Shown: one piece after another, positions 44,868 to 55,014 of the stretch
How positions within the stretch are numbered: position 1 is the stretch's first letter
Layout of the letters: each line of letters starts with the position of its first letter
Source: Pseudomonas sp. VD-NE ins
Lineage (GTDB): Bacteria; Pseudomonadota; Gammaproteobacteria; Pseudomonadales; Pseudomonadaceae
DNA: 64,000 bases
Direction of reading: 5' to 3'
NCBI RefSeq assembly: GCF_031882575.1
Contig: NZ_CP134772.1
Span: 5,863,001 to 5,927,000 of the forward strand
Notes under the pieces: generated by a model
Told to the model about the DNA's origin: nothing
Database searches by the model: none
The model's input: only the letters and a program-made list of their open reading frames with translations
Translations under genes and position numbers: made by a program

Positions 44868-46025
44868 ATGAAGAAGATCCTATGCGTCGAGCGGCCTGAC
44901 TGGAAACAGACTGCCGAGAGCCTCGGCTTCATGTTCCACACCATCGACGACGAGCCGTACTGGGACGAAAGCGCGTACTACCAGTTCACGCTCGCGCAGA
45001 TCGAAAACGATCTTGAGGACCCGACCACCGAACTGCACGAGATGTGCATGGACCTGGTCGACCGCGTGGTCAACAGCGAAGAACTGCTGGATCGCCTGAG
45101 CATCCCGCCGGCGTACTACGACATGATCCGCACCTCCTGGCGGGAAGGTCATCCGCATCTGTACGGGCGCATGGACTTTTCCTACAGCGGTAACGGCCCG
45201 GCGAAACTGCTGGAGCTCAACTACGACACGCCGACCAGCCTTTACGAAGCAGCGGCGTTTCAATGGGGCTGGCTGGAACAATGCATCGAGCGTGGCACGC
45301 TGCCGCGCCATGCCGACCAGTTCAACAGCATCGACACCCAGTTGCACCAGGCCTTCGCCGAATTGCAGCTGAAGCGGCCGTTCTACTTTGCCTCGATGAA
45401 AGACTCGGTCGAGGACAAGGGCACCACGGATTACCTGCGACTGATCGCGGAAAAAGTCGGCATCGAATCGCGGCATATCGATATCGAAGACATCGGTTTG
45501 ACCGCTGAGGGGCGTTTCGTCGACCTGGAAGATCGCTGGATCCCCCACCTGTTCAAACTGCATGCCTGGGAATTCATCTTCCACGAACCATTCGGCGCTG
45601 CGATTGCCGAGAGCGATACGCAGTTTTTCGAACCGGCGTGGAAGGCGATCCTGTCGAACAAGGGTGCGCTGCCGTTGCTGTGGGAACTGCATAAGGGCCA
45701 CCCGAATCTGCTCGCGGCGCATCTTGATCCGAATCCGGCCAGCGCGGTGCCCAAGGGCTGGGTACGCAAGCCGTACTTTTCCCGCGAAGGCGCCAACATT
45801 GAGCTGCAAACGGCTGACGGTCTGATCGTCAAAGAGGACGGGCCCTACACCGATGCGCCATTTATCCTGCAGGAATTTGCGCCACTGCCGAAGTTTGGTG
45901 AGAGTTACACGCTGATTGGTTCGTGGGTGATTGGCGATCAGGCAGCGGGGATTGGTGTACGGGAAGACAACAGCCTGATCACCAAAGATTCCAGCCGCTT
46001 TCTGCCGCACCTGATCCTTGACTGA
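44868..46025 (+). CDS. yjfC: Glutathionylspermidine synthase-family ATP-grasp enzyme (YjfC)
   Basis: 385 residues matching the C-terminal synthetase half of glutathionylspermidine synthetase: GRMDFSYSGNGPAKLLELNYDTPTSLYEAA, FHEPFGAAIAESDTQFFEPAW, VRKPYFSREGANIEL. The N-terminal amidase domain of E. coli Gsp is absent. Such stand-alone ligases join a carboxylate to an amine with ATP. The true substrate in these operons is unknown and may be a peptide or polyamine. It is the last gene of the operon, with a strong terminator 140 bp downstream. Confidence 0.92.
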   Translation: MKKILCVERPDWKQTAESLGFMFHTIDDEPYWDESAYYQFTLAQIENDLEDPTTELHEMCMDLVDRVVNSEELLDRLSIPPAYYDMIRTSWREGHPHLYGRMDFSYSGNGPAKLLELNYDTPTSLYEAAAFQWGWLEQCIERGTLPRHADQFNSIDTQLHQAFAELQLKRPFYFASMKDSVEDKGTTDYLRLIAEKVGIESRHIDIEDIGLTAEGRFVDLEDRWIPHLFKLHAWEFIFHEPFGAAIAESDTQFFEPAWKAILSNKGALPLLWELHKGHPNLLAAHLDPNPASAVPKGWVRKPYFSREGANIELQTADGLIVKEDGPYTDAPFILQEFAPLPKFGESYTLIGSWVIGDQAAGIGVREDNSLITKDSSRFLPHLILD

Positions 46026-46036
46026 AACACAAATTT

Positions 46037-46132
46037 CCATGTGGGAGCTGGCTTGCCAGCGATGACGGATTGTCAGTCGACTCATTTGTTGACTGATCCG
46101 CCGTGATCGCTGGCAAGCCAGCTTCCACAGGG
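46037..46132. repeat. Paired REP element, CTGGCTTGCCAGCGATGA class
   Basis: Inverted arms ATGTGGGAGCTGGCTTGCCA and complement (one mismatch) with inner pairing of GTCAGTCGACTCA / TGACTGATC. It lies just after yjfC and ahead of the shared terminator. Confidence 0.87.
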
Positions 46133-46164
46133 ATTTGGGAAACCGCAGACGAAAAAAATCCCAC

Positions 46165-46200
46165 AAAAAAGGCCCGTCGTTTGAGCGACGGGCCTTTTTA
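46165..46200. terminator. Bidirectional terminator between yjfC and ssb
   Basis: AAAAAAGGCCCGTCG-TTTGAG-CGACGGGCCTTTTTA: a 9-bp GC stem extended by A:T pairs on both sides, so it works for the yjf operon (+) and for ssb (-). Confidence 0.88.
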
Positions 46201-46223
46201 TTTAGAGCGGGTGCAGCAACAAA

Positions 46224-46751
46224 TCAGAACGGGATATCGTCATCAAAGCTATCGAAATCCGGAGCCGGTTGCGGTGCGGCCTGCTGTGGAGCCGGGGCCG
46301 AACGCTGTTGCGGAGCCGACTGCTGCGGGCGCGGAGCCTGCTGGCGTGGCGCAGATGGAGCCGACTGCTGGTAGTTGTTGCCACCGCCTTGTTGGTCGCC
46401 CTGTTGTGGACGGCCGCCGAGCAGTTGCATGGTGCCTTGCATGTCGACCACGATTTCAGTGGTGTAACGCTTGATACCGTCTTTTTCCCACTCGCGGGTC
46501 TGCAACTTGCCTTCGATGTAGACCTGCGAACCCTTGCGCAGGTATTCGCCGGCGATTTCGGCAACCTTGCCGAACATCGAAACACGGTGCCATTCGGTCT
46601 TCTCGACCTTCTGACCGGTTTGCTTGTCGGTCCACTGTTCGCTGGTTGCCAGACTCAGGTTGGTCACGGCGTTACCGTTAGGCAGGTAGCGAACTTCGGG
46701 ATCCTGGCCGCAAGTGCCGACCAATATGACTTTGTTAACCCCACGGGCCAT
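46224..46751 (-). CDS. ssb: Single-stranded DNA-binding protein
   Basis: 175 residues. The N-terminal OB fold ([38 protein letters not shown]) is followed by a Gln/Pro/Ala-rich disordered linker (about 115-160) and the acidic C-terminal tip DSFDDDIPF that recruits partner proteins. AGGAGA lies six bases before the ATG and overlaps the stop of the upstream yajR gene, so translation is coupled. It is near uvrA, the usual arrangement. Confidence 0.97.
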   Translation of the reverse strand: MARGVNKVILVGTCGQDPEVRYLPNGNAVTNLSLATSEQWTDKQTGQKVEKTEWHRVSMFGKVAEIAGEYLRKGSQVYIEGKLQTREWEKDGIKRYTTEIVVDMQGTMQLLGGRPQQGDQQGGGNNYQQSAPSAPRQQAPRPQQSAPQQRSAPAPQQAAPQPAPDFDSFDDDIPF

Positions 46752-46760
46752 AACGTTCTC

Positions 46761-48158
46761 CTAGGCTTCGCAAGCAGCCCCGGCCGGGTTGTTCACCAGG
46801 CGTTCGAGGGTGTCGCGATCCACTAATTCTTTGTCCAGTTTGATGTAAACAGCCGCTTCGTCAGCAACTATCACTGCATCGGTTACCCCTACGAGGGCCT
46901 TGAGGCGCTCGACCAGACCCGCTTCGCGGATCGCCTCGGGCGACAACGGCAAGCGCAGGCTCGTCACGTAGGGTGGTTCGCGCATGGTAACAGCAAAGGC
47001 CAGCCAGATGGCAGCCAGACCCGCACATCCAAGGAACACAACCGACAGACCGCCATGCTGAAACAGCCAGCCACCGAGTATGCCGCCGAGTGCCGATCCG
47101 AGGAACTGGCTGGTGGAATACACGCCCATGGCCGTGCCCTTCCCGCCCGCCGGTGAAACCTTGCTGATCAGCGACGGCAATGAAGCCTCCAGCAGATTGA
47201 ATGCGGTGAAGAACACCACCGTACCGATCACCAGAGCCCGCAGGCTGTCACCGAACTGCCAGAAGAATAGCTCAGTCAGCATCAGCGTCAGGACGGCGCC
47301 GAGCAAAATTCGTTTCATTTTGCGTTTCTTCTCGCCATAGATAATGAACGGGATCATGGCGAAGAACGAAATCAGCAACGCGGTGAGATAGACCCACCAG
47401 TGCTGCTCCTTGGGCAAACCGGCTTTTTCCACCAGCGCCAAGGGCAATGCAACGAAGCTCGACATCAACATGGCATGTAACACAAAGATGCCCAGATCGA
47501 GGCGCAGCAGGTCTGGATGCTTGAGCGTCGGCATCAAGGCCTGACGCGCGACACCGGATTCACGATGCTGCAGCGGGCCCGTGGAGCGCGGCACCATGAA
47601 CATGATGATCAGGATCCCGACCAGCGCCATGCCGCCGGTGGCGAGGAACAGCCCGGACAAGCCGAAAGCACGGGTCAGCAGCGGCCCGACCACCATGGCC
47701 ACGGCGAACGACAGGCCAATCGTCATGCCAATCATGGCCATGGCTTTGGTGCGGTGCTGTTCGCGGGTCAGATCGGAGAGCAACGCCATGACTGCGGCGG
47801 AAATAGCCCCGGCGCCTTGCAGGATCCGTCCGGCGATCACGCCCCAGATCGAATCAGCCTGTGAAGCCAGAACACTGCCGAGAGCGAAAACGATCAGCCC
47901 GAGGTAAATCACCGGACGACGGCCTATGCGGTCGGAAATGATCCCGAAGGGAATCTGGAAGATTGCCTGGGTGAGGCCGTAAGCGCCGATAGCCAGCCCG
48001 ATCAGGGCCGGGGTCGCTCCAGCCAGATCCATGCCGTAGGTCGCCAGTACCGGCAACACCATGAACATGCCAAGCATACGGAAGGCGAACACCAGGGCCA
48101 GACCGCTCGCCGCGCGGGTCTCGCTGCCACTCATGCGTTCGCTGTGGGGATCGTGCAT
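46761..48158 (-). CDS. yajR: MFS transporter with C-terminal YAM domain, YajR-like
   Basis: 465 residues. Twelve membrane helices and MFS loop motifs (GIISDRIGRRPVIYLGL; LQGAGAISAAVMALLSDLTREQHRTKAMAMIG) align with E. coli YajR. The last ~65 residues (LPLSPEAIREAGLVERLKAL...DEAAVYIKLDKELVDRDTLERLV) form the small ferredoxin-like YAM domain also found in YajR. The substrate is unknown. It is divergent from uvrA by 191 bp and 9 bp upstream of ssb. Confidence 0.93.
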   Translation of the reverse strand: MHDPHSERMSGSETRAASGLALVFAFRMLGMFMVLPVLATYGMDLAGATPALIGLAIGAYGLTQAIFQIPFGIISDRIGRRPVIYLGLIVFALGSVLASQADSIWGVIAGRILQGAGAISAAVMALLSDLTREQHRTKAMAMIGMTIGLSFAVAMVVGPLLTRAFGLSGLFLATGGMALVGILIIMFMVPRSTGPLQHRESGVARQALMPTLKHPDLLRLDLGIFVLHAMLMSSFVALPLALVEKAGLPKEQHWWVYLTALLISFFAMIPFIIYGEKKRKMKRILLGAVLTLMLTELFFWQFGDSLRALVIGTVVFFTAFNLLEASLPSLISKVSPAGGKGTAMGVYSTSQFLGSALGGILGGWLFQHGGLSVVFLGCAGLAAIWLAFAVTMREPPYVTSLRLPLSPEAIREAGLVERLKALVGVTDAVIVADEAAVYIKLDKELVDRDTLERLVNNPAGAACEA

Positions 48159-48349
48159 GGAAAAACCTCGTGTGAACCGGCGGCGATTCTACCAGTCCCA
48201 TCGGAAGACGGGGTAGATCGCGACGCTTTGACGCGTATAGATGAAACTCTCTTCATCCAGGGCAAAAAACCCTTCGTTTGATAGTGTGCATCCATCCAGT
48301 ATTTGCCCGTATACTCCTACGTTTTCGACGCCCGCCGAGCGAGGCCACT

Positions 48350-51184
48350 TTGGACAAGATCCTGATACGTGGGGCCCGTACCCACAACCTGAAGAACATC
48401 GACCTGACCCTGCCACGGGACAAGCTGATCGTCATCACCGGCCTGTCCGGATCCGGCAAGTCGTCCCTGGCCTTCGACACCCTGTACGCCGAAGGTCAGC
48501 GCCGCTATGTCGAATCGCTGTCGGCCTACGCCCGCCAGTTCCTGTCGATGATGGAAAAACCCGACGTCGACACCATCGAAGGCCTGTCGCCGGCGATCTC
48601 CATCGAACAGAAGTCGACTTCGCACAACCCGCGCTCCACGGTCGGCACCATCACCGAAATCTACGACTACCTGCGCCTGCTTTATGCACGCGTCGGCACG
48701 CCGCGTTGCCCGGATCACGATATTCCACTGGAGGCGCAGACCGTCAGCCAGATGGTTGACCTGGTGCTGGCGCAACCGGAAGGCAGCAAACTCATGCTGC
48801 TGGCGCCGGTGATCCGCGAGCGTAAAGGTGAACACCTGTCGGTCTTCGAAGAGCTGCGCGCACAAGGTTTCGTTCGCGCCCGGGTCAACGGCCGCATCTG
48901 TGAGCTCGACGAACTGCCGAAACTGGATAAACAGAAGAAGCACTCGATCGATGTAATCGTCGACCGTTTCAAGGTACGCGCCGATCTGCAGCAACGTCTG
49001 GCCGAGTCTTTCGAGACCGCATTGAAACTGGCAGATGGCATTGCACTGGTCGCGCCGATGGACGACGAGCCGGGTGAGGAGATGATCTTCTCCGCGCGCT
49101 TCGCCTGCCCGATCTGCGGCCACGCGATCAGTGAGCTGGAACCCAAGCTGTTCTCCTTCAACAACCCCGCCGGCGCTTGCCCGACCTGTGATGGCCTGGG
49201 CGTGAAGCAGTTTTTCGACATCAAGCGGCTGGTCAACGGCGACCTGACCTTGGCCGAAGGTGCGATTCGCGGCTGGGACCGGCGTAACGTCTACTACTTC
49301 CAGATGCTCGGCTCACTGGCCTCGCACTACGGTTTCAGTCTCGAAGTACCGTTCAACGAACTGCCGGCCGATCAGCAGAAATTCATCCTGCATGGCAGCG
49401 GCTCGCAGAACGTCGACTTCAAATACCTGAACGACCGTGGCGACATCGTCAAACGCTCGCACCCGTTCGAAGGCATCGTGCCGAACCTGGAGCGTCGCTA
49501 CCGCGAGACCGAGTCGGCGAGCGTTCGCGAAGAGCTGGCCAAGTTTCTCAGCACTCAGTCCTGCCCGGATTGCCGTGGTACCCGTTTGCGTCGTGAAGCG
49601 CGCCACGTCTGGGTTGGCGAGAAGACTCTGCCTGCGGTGACCAACCTGCCGATCGGCGATGCTTGCGAGTACTTCGGCGAGCTGAAGATGACCGGCCGCC
49701 GTGGCGAGATCGCGGACAAGATTCTCAAGGAAATCCGTGAGCGTCTGCAGTTCCTCGTCAACGTCGGTCTCGATTATCTGTCGCTGGATCGCAGCGCTGA
49801 CACCCTTTCCGGTGGTGAAGCACAACGTATTCGTCTGGCCAGCCAGATCGGTGCGGGCCTCGTTGGCGTCTTGTACATCCTCGACGAACCGTCCATTGGT
49901 TTGCACCAGCGTGACAATGATCGACTGCTCGGCACGCTCAAGCACCTGCGCGACATCGGTAATACGGTGATCGTGGTCGAGCACGACGAAGATGCGATTC
50001 GCTTGGCTGACTATGTCGTCGATATCGGCCCCGGCGCCGGGGTGCACGGTGGGCAGATCGTTGCCGAAGGTACGCCGGCCGAAGTCATGGCGCATCCTGA
50101 TTCCCTGACCGGTAAATACCTGTCAGGCCGAGTGAAGATCGAAGTGCCGGCCAAACGTACCCCGCGCAACAAGAAGCTCAATCTGTCGCTCAAAGGGGCG
50201 CGTGGCAACAACCTGCGTAATGTCGATCTGGACATTCCGATCGGTCTGCTGACTTGCGTAACTGGCGTTTCAGGTTCGGGCAAGTCGACGCTGATCAACA
50301 ACACGCTGTTTCCGCTCAGCGCCACGGCGCTCAACGGCGCGACCACGCTGGAAGCCGCAGCGCACGACAGCATCAAAGGCCTGGAGCATCTCGACAAAGT
50401 CGTCGACATCGACCAGAGCCCGATCGGTCGTACGCCGCGTTCCAACCCGGCCACTTACACCGGGCTGTTCACGCCGATCCGTGAATTGTTCGCCGGCGTA
50501 CCTGAGTCACGTTCCCGTGGTTACGGTCCGGGGCGTTTCTCCTTCAACGTCAAGGGCGGTCGTTGCGAAGCGTGCCAGGGCGATGGCCTGATCAAGGTGG
50601 AAATGCACTTCCTCCCGGACATCTACGTGCCGTGCGACGTGTGCAAGAGCAAGCGCTACAACCGCGAAACCCTTGAGATCAAATACAAGGGCAAGAGCAT
50701 CCACGAAACCCTCGAGATGACTATCGAGGAAGCCCGGGAGTTCTTCGATGCGGTGCCGGCGCTGGCGCGCAAGCTGCAGACGCTGATGGATGTCGGTCTG
50801 TCGTACATCAAGCTCGGACAGTCGGCGACCACGTTGTCCGGCGGTGAAGCGCAGAGGGTGAAGCTGTCCCGCGAACTGTCCAAGCGTGACACCGGCAAGA
50901 CCCTGTACATCCTCGATGAGCCGACCACCGGTCTGCACTTCGCGGATATTCAGCAGTTGCTCGATGTGTTGCATCGACTGCGCGACCACGGCAACACAGT
51001 GGTGGTGATCGAACACAACCTCGACGTGATCAAGACGGCCGACTGGCTGGTCGATCTGGGGCCGGAGGGCGGCTCCAAAGGTGGGCAGATCATTGCCACC
51101 GGCACGCCTGAGGATGTGGCCGAGATGAAGCAATCTCACACCGGCCATTACCTCAAGCCATTGCTGATCCGTGATCGGGCTTAA
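48350..51184 (+). CDS. uvrA: Excinuclease ABC subunit A
   Basis: 944 residues, full length. Two ABC ATPase halves (Walker [10 protein letters not shown] and GVSGSGKST; signatures [16 protein letters not shown] and [15 protein letters not shown]) and two zinc modules (CPICGHAIS...[12 protein letters not shown]...CDVC) are complete. UvrA finds bulky DNA lesions and loads UvrB. I chose the TTG at 48350 because translation then begins [13 protein letters not shown] like the E. coli protein; the upstream ATG at 48278 adds 24 residues unlike UvrA. I saw no LexA box (CTG-N10-CAG) upstream. Confidence 0.96.
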   Translation: MDKILIRGARTHNLKNIDLTLPRDKLIVITGLSGSGKSSLAFDTLYAEGQRRYVESLSAYARQFLSMMEKPDVDTIEGLSPAISIEQKSTSHNPRSTVGTITEIYDYLRLLYARVGTPRCPDHDIPLEAQTVSQMVDLVLAQPEGSKLMLLAPVIRERKGEHLSVFEELRAQGFVRARVNGRICELDELPKLDKQKKHSIDVIVDRFKVRADLQQRLAESFETALKLADGIALVAPMDDEPGEEMIFSARFACPICGHAISELEPKLFSFNNPAGACPTCDGLGVKQFFDIKRLVNGDLTLAEGAIRGWDRRNVYYFQMLGSLASHYGFSLEVPFNELPADQQKFILHGSGSQNVDFKYLNDRGDIVKRSHPFEGIVPNLERRYRETESASVREELAKFLSTQSCPDCRGTRLRREARHVWVGEKTLPAVTNLPIGDACEYFGELKMTGRRGEIADKILKEIRERLQFLVNVGLDYLSLDRSADTLSGGEAQRIRLASQIGAGLVGVLYILDEPSIGLHQRDNDRLLGTLKHLRDIGNTVIVVEHDEDAIRLADYVVDIGPGAGVHGGQIVAEGTPAEVMAHPDSLTGKYLSGRVKIEVPAKRTPRNKKLNLSLKGARGNNLRNVDLDIPIGLLTCVTGVSGSGKSTLINNTLFPLSATALNGATTLEAAAHDSIKGLEHLDKVVDIDQSPIGRTPRSNPATYTGLFTPIRELFAGVPESRSRGYGPGRFSFNVKGGRCEACQGDGLIKVEMHFLPDIYVPCDVCKSKRYNRETLEIKYKGKSIHETLEMTIEEAREFFDAVPALARKLQTLMDVGLSYIKLGQSATTLSGGEAQRVKLSRELSKRDTGKTLYILDEPTTGLHFADIQQLLDVLHRLRDHGNTVVVIEHNLDVIKTADWLVDLGPEGGSKGGQIIATGTPEDVAEMKQSHTGHYLKPLLIRDRA

Positions 51185-51196
51185 ACGCCGGGCATG

Positions 51197-51236
51197 AAAA
51201 AGCCCCTGTCACTTCATCAGTGACAGGGGCTTTTTT
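51197..51236. terminator. Bidirectional terminator between uvrA and bfr
   Basis: AAAAAGCCCCTGTCACT-TCATC-AGTGACAGGGGCTTTTTT: a near-perfect 17-bp stem with A and T runs on either side, serving uvrA (+) and the ferritin gene (-). Confidence 0.93.
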
Positions 51237-51250
51237 GTATCGTTTTGCAA

Positions 51251-51718
51251 TCAGGAAGTGTGAGATTGCAGGTAATTCTCGAGACCGATCAGCTTGATCA
51301 AGCCCAACTGCTTTTCCAGCCAGTAGGTGTGATCTTCTTCGGTGTCGTTCAACTGCACGCGCAGGATCTCGCGGCTGACATAGTCTTTGTGCTGCTCGCA
51401 CAGCTCGATGCCTTTGCACAGCGCAGCGCGGACTTTGTACTCAAGACGCAGATCGGCTTCGAGCATCTCCGGCACAGTGGTGCCGACATCCAGATCATCC
51501 GGACGCATGCGCGGCGTGCCTTCGAGCATCAGAATCCGGCGCATCAATGCATCAGCGTGACCCGCCTCTTCTTCCATCTCGTGGTTGATTCGCTCGTAGA
51601 GCTTGGTGAACCCCCAGTCCTCATACATCCGCGAATGAACGAAATATTGATCACGCGCGGCCAGTTCGCCGGTCAGCAACGTGTTGAGGTAATCGATTAC
51701 GTCTGGGTGGCCTTGCAT
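51251..51718 (-). CDS. bfr: Bacterioferritin-family protein lacking the haem-ligand Met (BfrA/FtnA type)
   Basis: 155 residues. Ferroxidase-site residues E18, E51, H54 and [11 protein letters not shown] are conserved, so iron oxidation and storage should work. At the position of the haem-ligating Met52 of E. coli Bfr there is alanine (EEEAGHAD, A52), so this subunit probably does not bind haem; the P. aeruginosa homologue beside katA (FtnA) shows a similar change. I chose the ATG at 51718 (MQGHPDV). It lies next to katA, pairing iron storage with peroxide removal. Confidence 0.93.
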   Translation of the reverse strand: MQGHPDVIDYLNTLLTGELAARDQYFVHSRMYEDWGFTKLYERINHEMEEEAGHADALMRRILMLEGTPRMRPDDLDVGTTVPEMLEADLRLEYKVRAALCKGIELCEQHKDYVSREILRVQLNDTEEDHTYWLEKQLGLIKLIGLENYLQSHTS

Positions 51719-51831
51719 CGCCCTACATCTCCCTACTTGAAAGTCTGTAGTTTGAACCAACCTGACTGGAAGGTCACCCGCCTAGCGCAATAAAAGCGAA
51801 GATATTCTGAGAAAAGCAGGCTAAATATCGC

Positions 51832-51856
51832 AAAAACCGCCCAAATGAGGGCGGTT
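51832..51856 (-). terminator. Terminator after katA
   Basis: Read on the minus strand: AACCGCCC-TCATTT-GGGCGGTT followed by TTT. Eight-bp stem, 12 bp after the katA stop. Confidence 0.85.
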
Positions 51857-51867
51857 CTGCTTCTCGT

Positions 51868-53322
51868 TTAGACTTCGTTAAGCTGTACGTTGAGCAGCTT
51901 TGCGATTGCTTCTCCATACGCGGGGTCGGCTTTGTAGAAATGCTGCAACTGACGGTCGACGACATCAGTCGAAACCCCACCCATCGCTCCAGCGATGTTA
52001 CTTACCAACAGGGCTTTCTGCTCATCACTCATCAGTCGGAACAGCGCACCGGCGTGGCTGTAGTAATCGGTATCCTCGCGGTGATCGTAGCGATCTGCAG
52101 CACCGCTCAAGGCCAGTGCCGGCTCAGCGTAACGCGGAGCTTGTTTCGGCGCTTCGGTATAGCTGTTCGGTTCGTAGTTAGGCGCGGCACCACCGTTGCT
52201 GCCGAACGCCATCGAGCCATCACGCTGGTAAGTGTTCACCCGGCTACGTGGCGCGTTCACCGGCAACTGCTGGTGATTGGTGCCCACACGGTAGCGGTGT
52301 GCGTCGGCATAGGCGAATACGCGACCTTGCAGCATGCGGTCTGGCGAGAGACCAACGCCTGGCACCATGTTGCTCGGGCCGAACGCGGCTTGCTCGACTT
52401 CAGCGAAATAGTTCAGCGGGTTGCGGTTCAGTTCCAGTTCACCGACTTCGATCAGCGGGAACTCCTTCTGCGACCACGTCTTGGTCACGTCGAACGGGTT
52501 CTCGTAATGCGCTGCAGCCTGGGCTTCAGTCATGATCTGGATGCATACGCGCCATTTCGGGAAGTCACCGCGTTCGATCGCTTCGAACAGATCACGCTGG
52601 GCGTAATCCGGATCGGTGCCAGCCAACCGCGCAGCATCGGCCGGAGCCAGATTCTTGATACCTTGCTTGGTTTTGTAATGCCACTTCACCCAGTGACGCT
52701 CACCTTTCGCGCTGATCAGGCTGTAGGTGTGGCTGCCGAAGCCGTGCATGTGACGGTAACCGTCCGGGATCCCTCGATCGGAGAACAGAATGGTGACCTG
52801 GTGCAGCGCTTCAGGCGAATGCGACCAGAAGTCCCACATCATCTGCGCGCTTTTCAGGTTGCTTTGCGGCAGGCGTTTTTGCGTGTGGATAAAGTCAGGG
52901 AATTTCAGCGGATCGCGAATGAAGAACACTGGCGTGTTGTTGCCAACGATGTCCCAATTGCCTTCTTCGGTGTAGAACTTCAACGCGAAACCGCGTGGAT
53001 CGCGCTCGGTGTCGGCAGAACCGCGTTCGCCGCCTACCGTGGAGAATCGCAAAAACGTCGGGGTTTGTTTACCGACAGATTCAAACAACTTGGCGCTGGT
53101 GTATTCGGTGATGTCGCGGGTCACGGTAAACGTGCCGTAAGCACCTGAGCCTTTGGCGTGTACGCGACGTTCAGGGATGTTTTCACGATTGAAGTGAGCG
53201 AGCTTTTCGAGCAAGTGGAAATCGTCGAGCAGCAACGGGCCACGAGGACCGGCGGAGCGAGAATTCTGGTTATCAGCGACAGGTGCGCCACTGGCGGTCG
53301 TAAGCGTTTTGATCTGGCTCAT
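51868..53322 (-). CDS. katA: Monofunctional haem catalase KatA
   Basis: 484 residues, small-subunit (clade 3) catalase. Distal-side [14 protein letters not shown] with the catalytic His, [45 protein letters not shown], and the proximal haem-Tyr motif [12 protein letters not shown] are all present. It removes hydrogen peroxide in the cytoplasm. GAGGAAG precedes the ATG at 53322. A weak OxyR-like half-site (ATAG-N7-CTAA) occurs 106 bp upstream. Confidence 0.97.
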   Translation of the reverse strand: MSQIKTLTTASGAPVADNQNSRSAGPRGPLLLDDFHLLEKLAHFNRENIPERRVHAKGSGAYGTFTVTRDITEYTSAKLFESVGKQTPTFLRFSTVGGERGSADTERDPRGFALKFYTEEGNWDIVGNNTPVFFIRDPLKFPDFIHTQKRLPQSNLKSAQMMWDFWSHSPEALHQVTILFSDRGIPDGYRHMHGFGSHTYSLISAKGERHWVKWHYKTKQGIKNLAPADAARLAGTDPDYAQRDLFEAIERGDFPKWRVCIQIMTEAQAAAHYENPFDVTKTWSQKEFPLIEVGELELNRNPLNYFAEVEQAAFGPSNMVPGVGLSPDRMLQGRVFAYADAHRYRVGTNHQQLPVNAPRSRVNTYQRDGSMAFGSNGGAAPNYEPNSYTEAPKQAPRYAEPALALSGAADRYDHREDTDYYSHAGALFRLMSDEQKALLVSNIAGAMGGVSTDVVDRQLQHFYKADPAYGEAIAKLLNVQLNEV

Positions 53323-53427
53323 ACGGTCATCTTCCTCTGTCAGTCTTGAAACTGCCGGCTAATCGGCTTGTTGGGAAGTATCGATCATCCATGTGACAGC
53401 TACAAATTCATTAACTTGTGCACATCG

Positions 53428-53442
53428 ATAGATAATTACTAA
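53428..53442. promoter_or_regulatory. Possible OxyR half-site upstream of katA
   Basis: ATAG-ATAATTA-CTAA resembles one half of the OxyR consensus (ATAGNTNNNANCTAT). The second half-site expected one helical turn away is not clear on either side, so I regard it as weak. Confidence 0.2.
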
Positions 53443-53516
53443 TCATGTTCCCAGCGCATAGTGACAACAGAGACATGTCAAAAGCTTGTATGAACAGCGC
53501 ATTTTCTTGCGCGCAC

Positions 53517-53545
53517 AAAAAACCGGGCACTAGGCCCGGTTTTTT
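53517..53545 (-). terminator. Terminator after rplQ (end of alpha operon)
   Basis: AAAAAACCGGGC-ACTAG-GCCCGGTTTTTT: strong stem with T-run in the minus direction, 17 bp after the rplQ stop. It separates the ribosomal operon from the katA promoter region. Confidence 0.92.
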
Positions 53546-53561
53546 GTTTCAGACTGACGTC

Positions 53562-53948
53562 TTACTCGGCGGATACAGCTTCGCCGGCAGTAGCACGATC
53601 AACCAACTCGACGTACGCCATAGGCGCGTTGTCGCCAGCGCGGAAACCGCACTTGAGGATGCGCAGGTAGCCACCCTCACGGGTAGCGTAACGCTTGCCC
53701 AGGTCGTTGAAGAGCTTACCAACGATAGCTTTCGAACGAGTACGGTCGAAAGCCAGACGGCGGTTAGCCAGGCTATCTGTCTTGGCCAGAGTGATCAGCG
53801 GCTCAGCAACGCGACGCAGTTCTTTGGCTTTTGGCAGAGTAGTTTTGATCAGCTCGTGCTCGAACAGCGACACCGCCATGTTTTGGAACATGGCCTTGCG
53901 GTGCGAGCTGGTGCGGCTCAGGTGACGACCACTTTTACGATGACGCAT
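53562..53948 (-). CDS. rplQ: 50S ribosomal protein L17
   Basis: 128 residues. It shows the L17 signature [20 protein letters not shown] and [20 protein letters not shown]. It is the last gene of the alpha operon (rpsM-rpsK-rpsD-rpoA-rplQ). It lies 42 bp after rpoA and is followed by a strong terminator. Confidence 0.98.
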
Positions 53949-53990
53949 GGTTCATTCCTTACCAAACACTACGTTCGGTGATTACGACGA

Positions 53991-54992
53991 TCAGGCAGTC
54001 GCCTTGTCGTCCTTCTTAAGACTTGCAGGCGGCCAGTTGTCGAGGCGCATGCCGAGGGACAGACCGCGGGAGGCCAGAACGTCCTTGATTTCAGTCAAGG
54101 ATTTCTTGCCAAGGTTCGGAGTCTTCAACAGCTCTACTTCGGTACGCTGAATCAGGTCACCGATGTAGTAGATGTTTTCCGCCTTAAGGCAGTTAGCCGA
54201 ACGTACAGTCAGTTCCAGATCGTCAACCGGGCGAAGCAGGATCGGATCGATCTCGTCTTCCTGCTCGACAACCACTGGCTCACTGTCACCTTTGAGGTCG
54301 ACGAACGCAGCCAACTGCTGTTGCAGGATGGTTGCAGCGCGGCGGATAGCCTCTTCAGGATCCAGAGTACCGTTGGTTTCCAGATCAATAACCAGCTTGT
54401 CCAGGTTGGTACGCTGCTCGACACGGGCGTTTTCCACCACGTATGCGATACGGCGAACCGGGCTGAACGAAGAGTCAAGCTGCAAGCGACCGATGCTGCG
54501 GCTTTCGTCTTCATCGCTCTGACGCGAGTCGGCTGGTTCATAACCACGACCACGAGCTACGGTGAGCTTCATGTTCAGGGCGCCGTTAGACGCCAGGTTA
54601 GCGATTACGTGATCGGGATTAACGATCTCGACATCATGATCCAGCTGAATATCGGCAGCGGTAACCACCCCCGAACCCTTCTTCGACAAGGTCAGCGTAA
54701 CTTCGTCACGACCGTGCAGCTTGATGGCCAGACCTTTAAGGTTCAACAGGATTTCAATTACGTCTTCCTGTACACCTTCGATGGCGCTGTACTCGTGGAG
54801 CACACCGTCAATCTCGGCCTCGACTACTGCGCAGCCGGGCATTGAGGACAACAGGATGCGTCGCAGCGCGTTGCCCAGGGTGTGGCCAAAACCACGCTCG
54901 AGAGGCTCGAGAGTGATCTTGGCGCGGGTTGGACTGACAACCTGCACATCAATGTGGCGGGGTGTCAGGAACTCATTTACCGAAATCTGCAT
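53991..54992 (-). CDS. rpoA: RNA polymerase alpha subunit
   Basis: 333 residues. The N-terminal assembly domain ([38 protein letters not shown] region) is joined by an acidic linker (about 235-248) to the C-terminal DNA/activator-binding domain ([48 protein letters not shown]). Located between rpsD and rplQ as in all gamma-proteobacteria; 22 bp after rpsD. Confidence 0.99.
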   Translation of the reverse strand: MQISVNEFLTPRHIDVQVVSPTRAKITLEPLERGFGHTLGNALRRILLSSMPGCAVVEAEIDGVLHEYSAIEGVQEDVIEILLNLKGLAIKLHGRDEVTLTLSKKGSGVVTAADIQLDHDVEIVNPDHVIANLASNGALNMKLTVARGRGYEPADSRQSDEDESRSIGRLQLDSSFSPVRRIAYVVENARVEQRTNLDKLVIDLETNGTLDPEEAIRRAATILQQQLAAFVDLKGDSEPVVVEQEDEIDPILLRPVDDLELTVRSANCLKAENIYYIGDLIQRTEVELLKTPNLGKKSLTEIKDVLASRGLSLGMRLDNWPPASLKKDDKATA

Positions 54993-55014
54993 GGATGCAC
55001 CTATTTTCTAGCCC

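Noticed and set aside
5945..46132. Repeated hairpins as a CRISPR array
   Set aside because: The repeats are inverted pairs scattered over 40 kb, without regular direct repeats and spacers or cas genes.
48287..48315. Sigma-70 promoter of uvrA with TATACT at 48310-48315
   Set aside because: The -10 is good but no -35 hexamer lies at 16-18 bp, so I did not list it.
48159..48349. LexA box before uvrA
   Set aside because: No CTG-N10-CAG site with an AT-rich centre found in the 191-bp gap on either strand.
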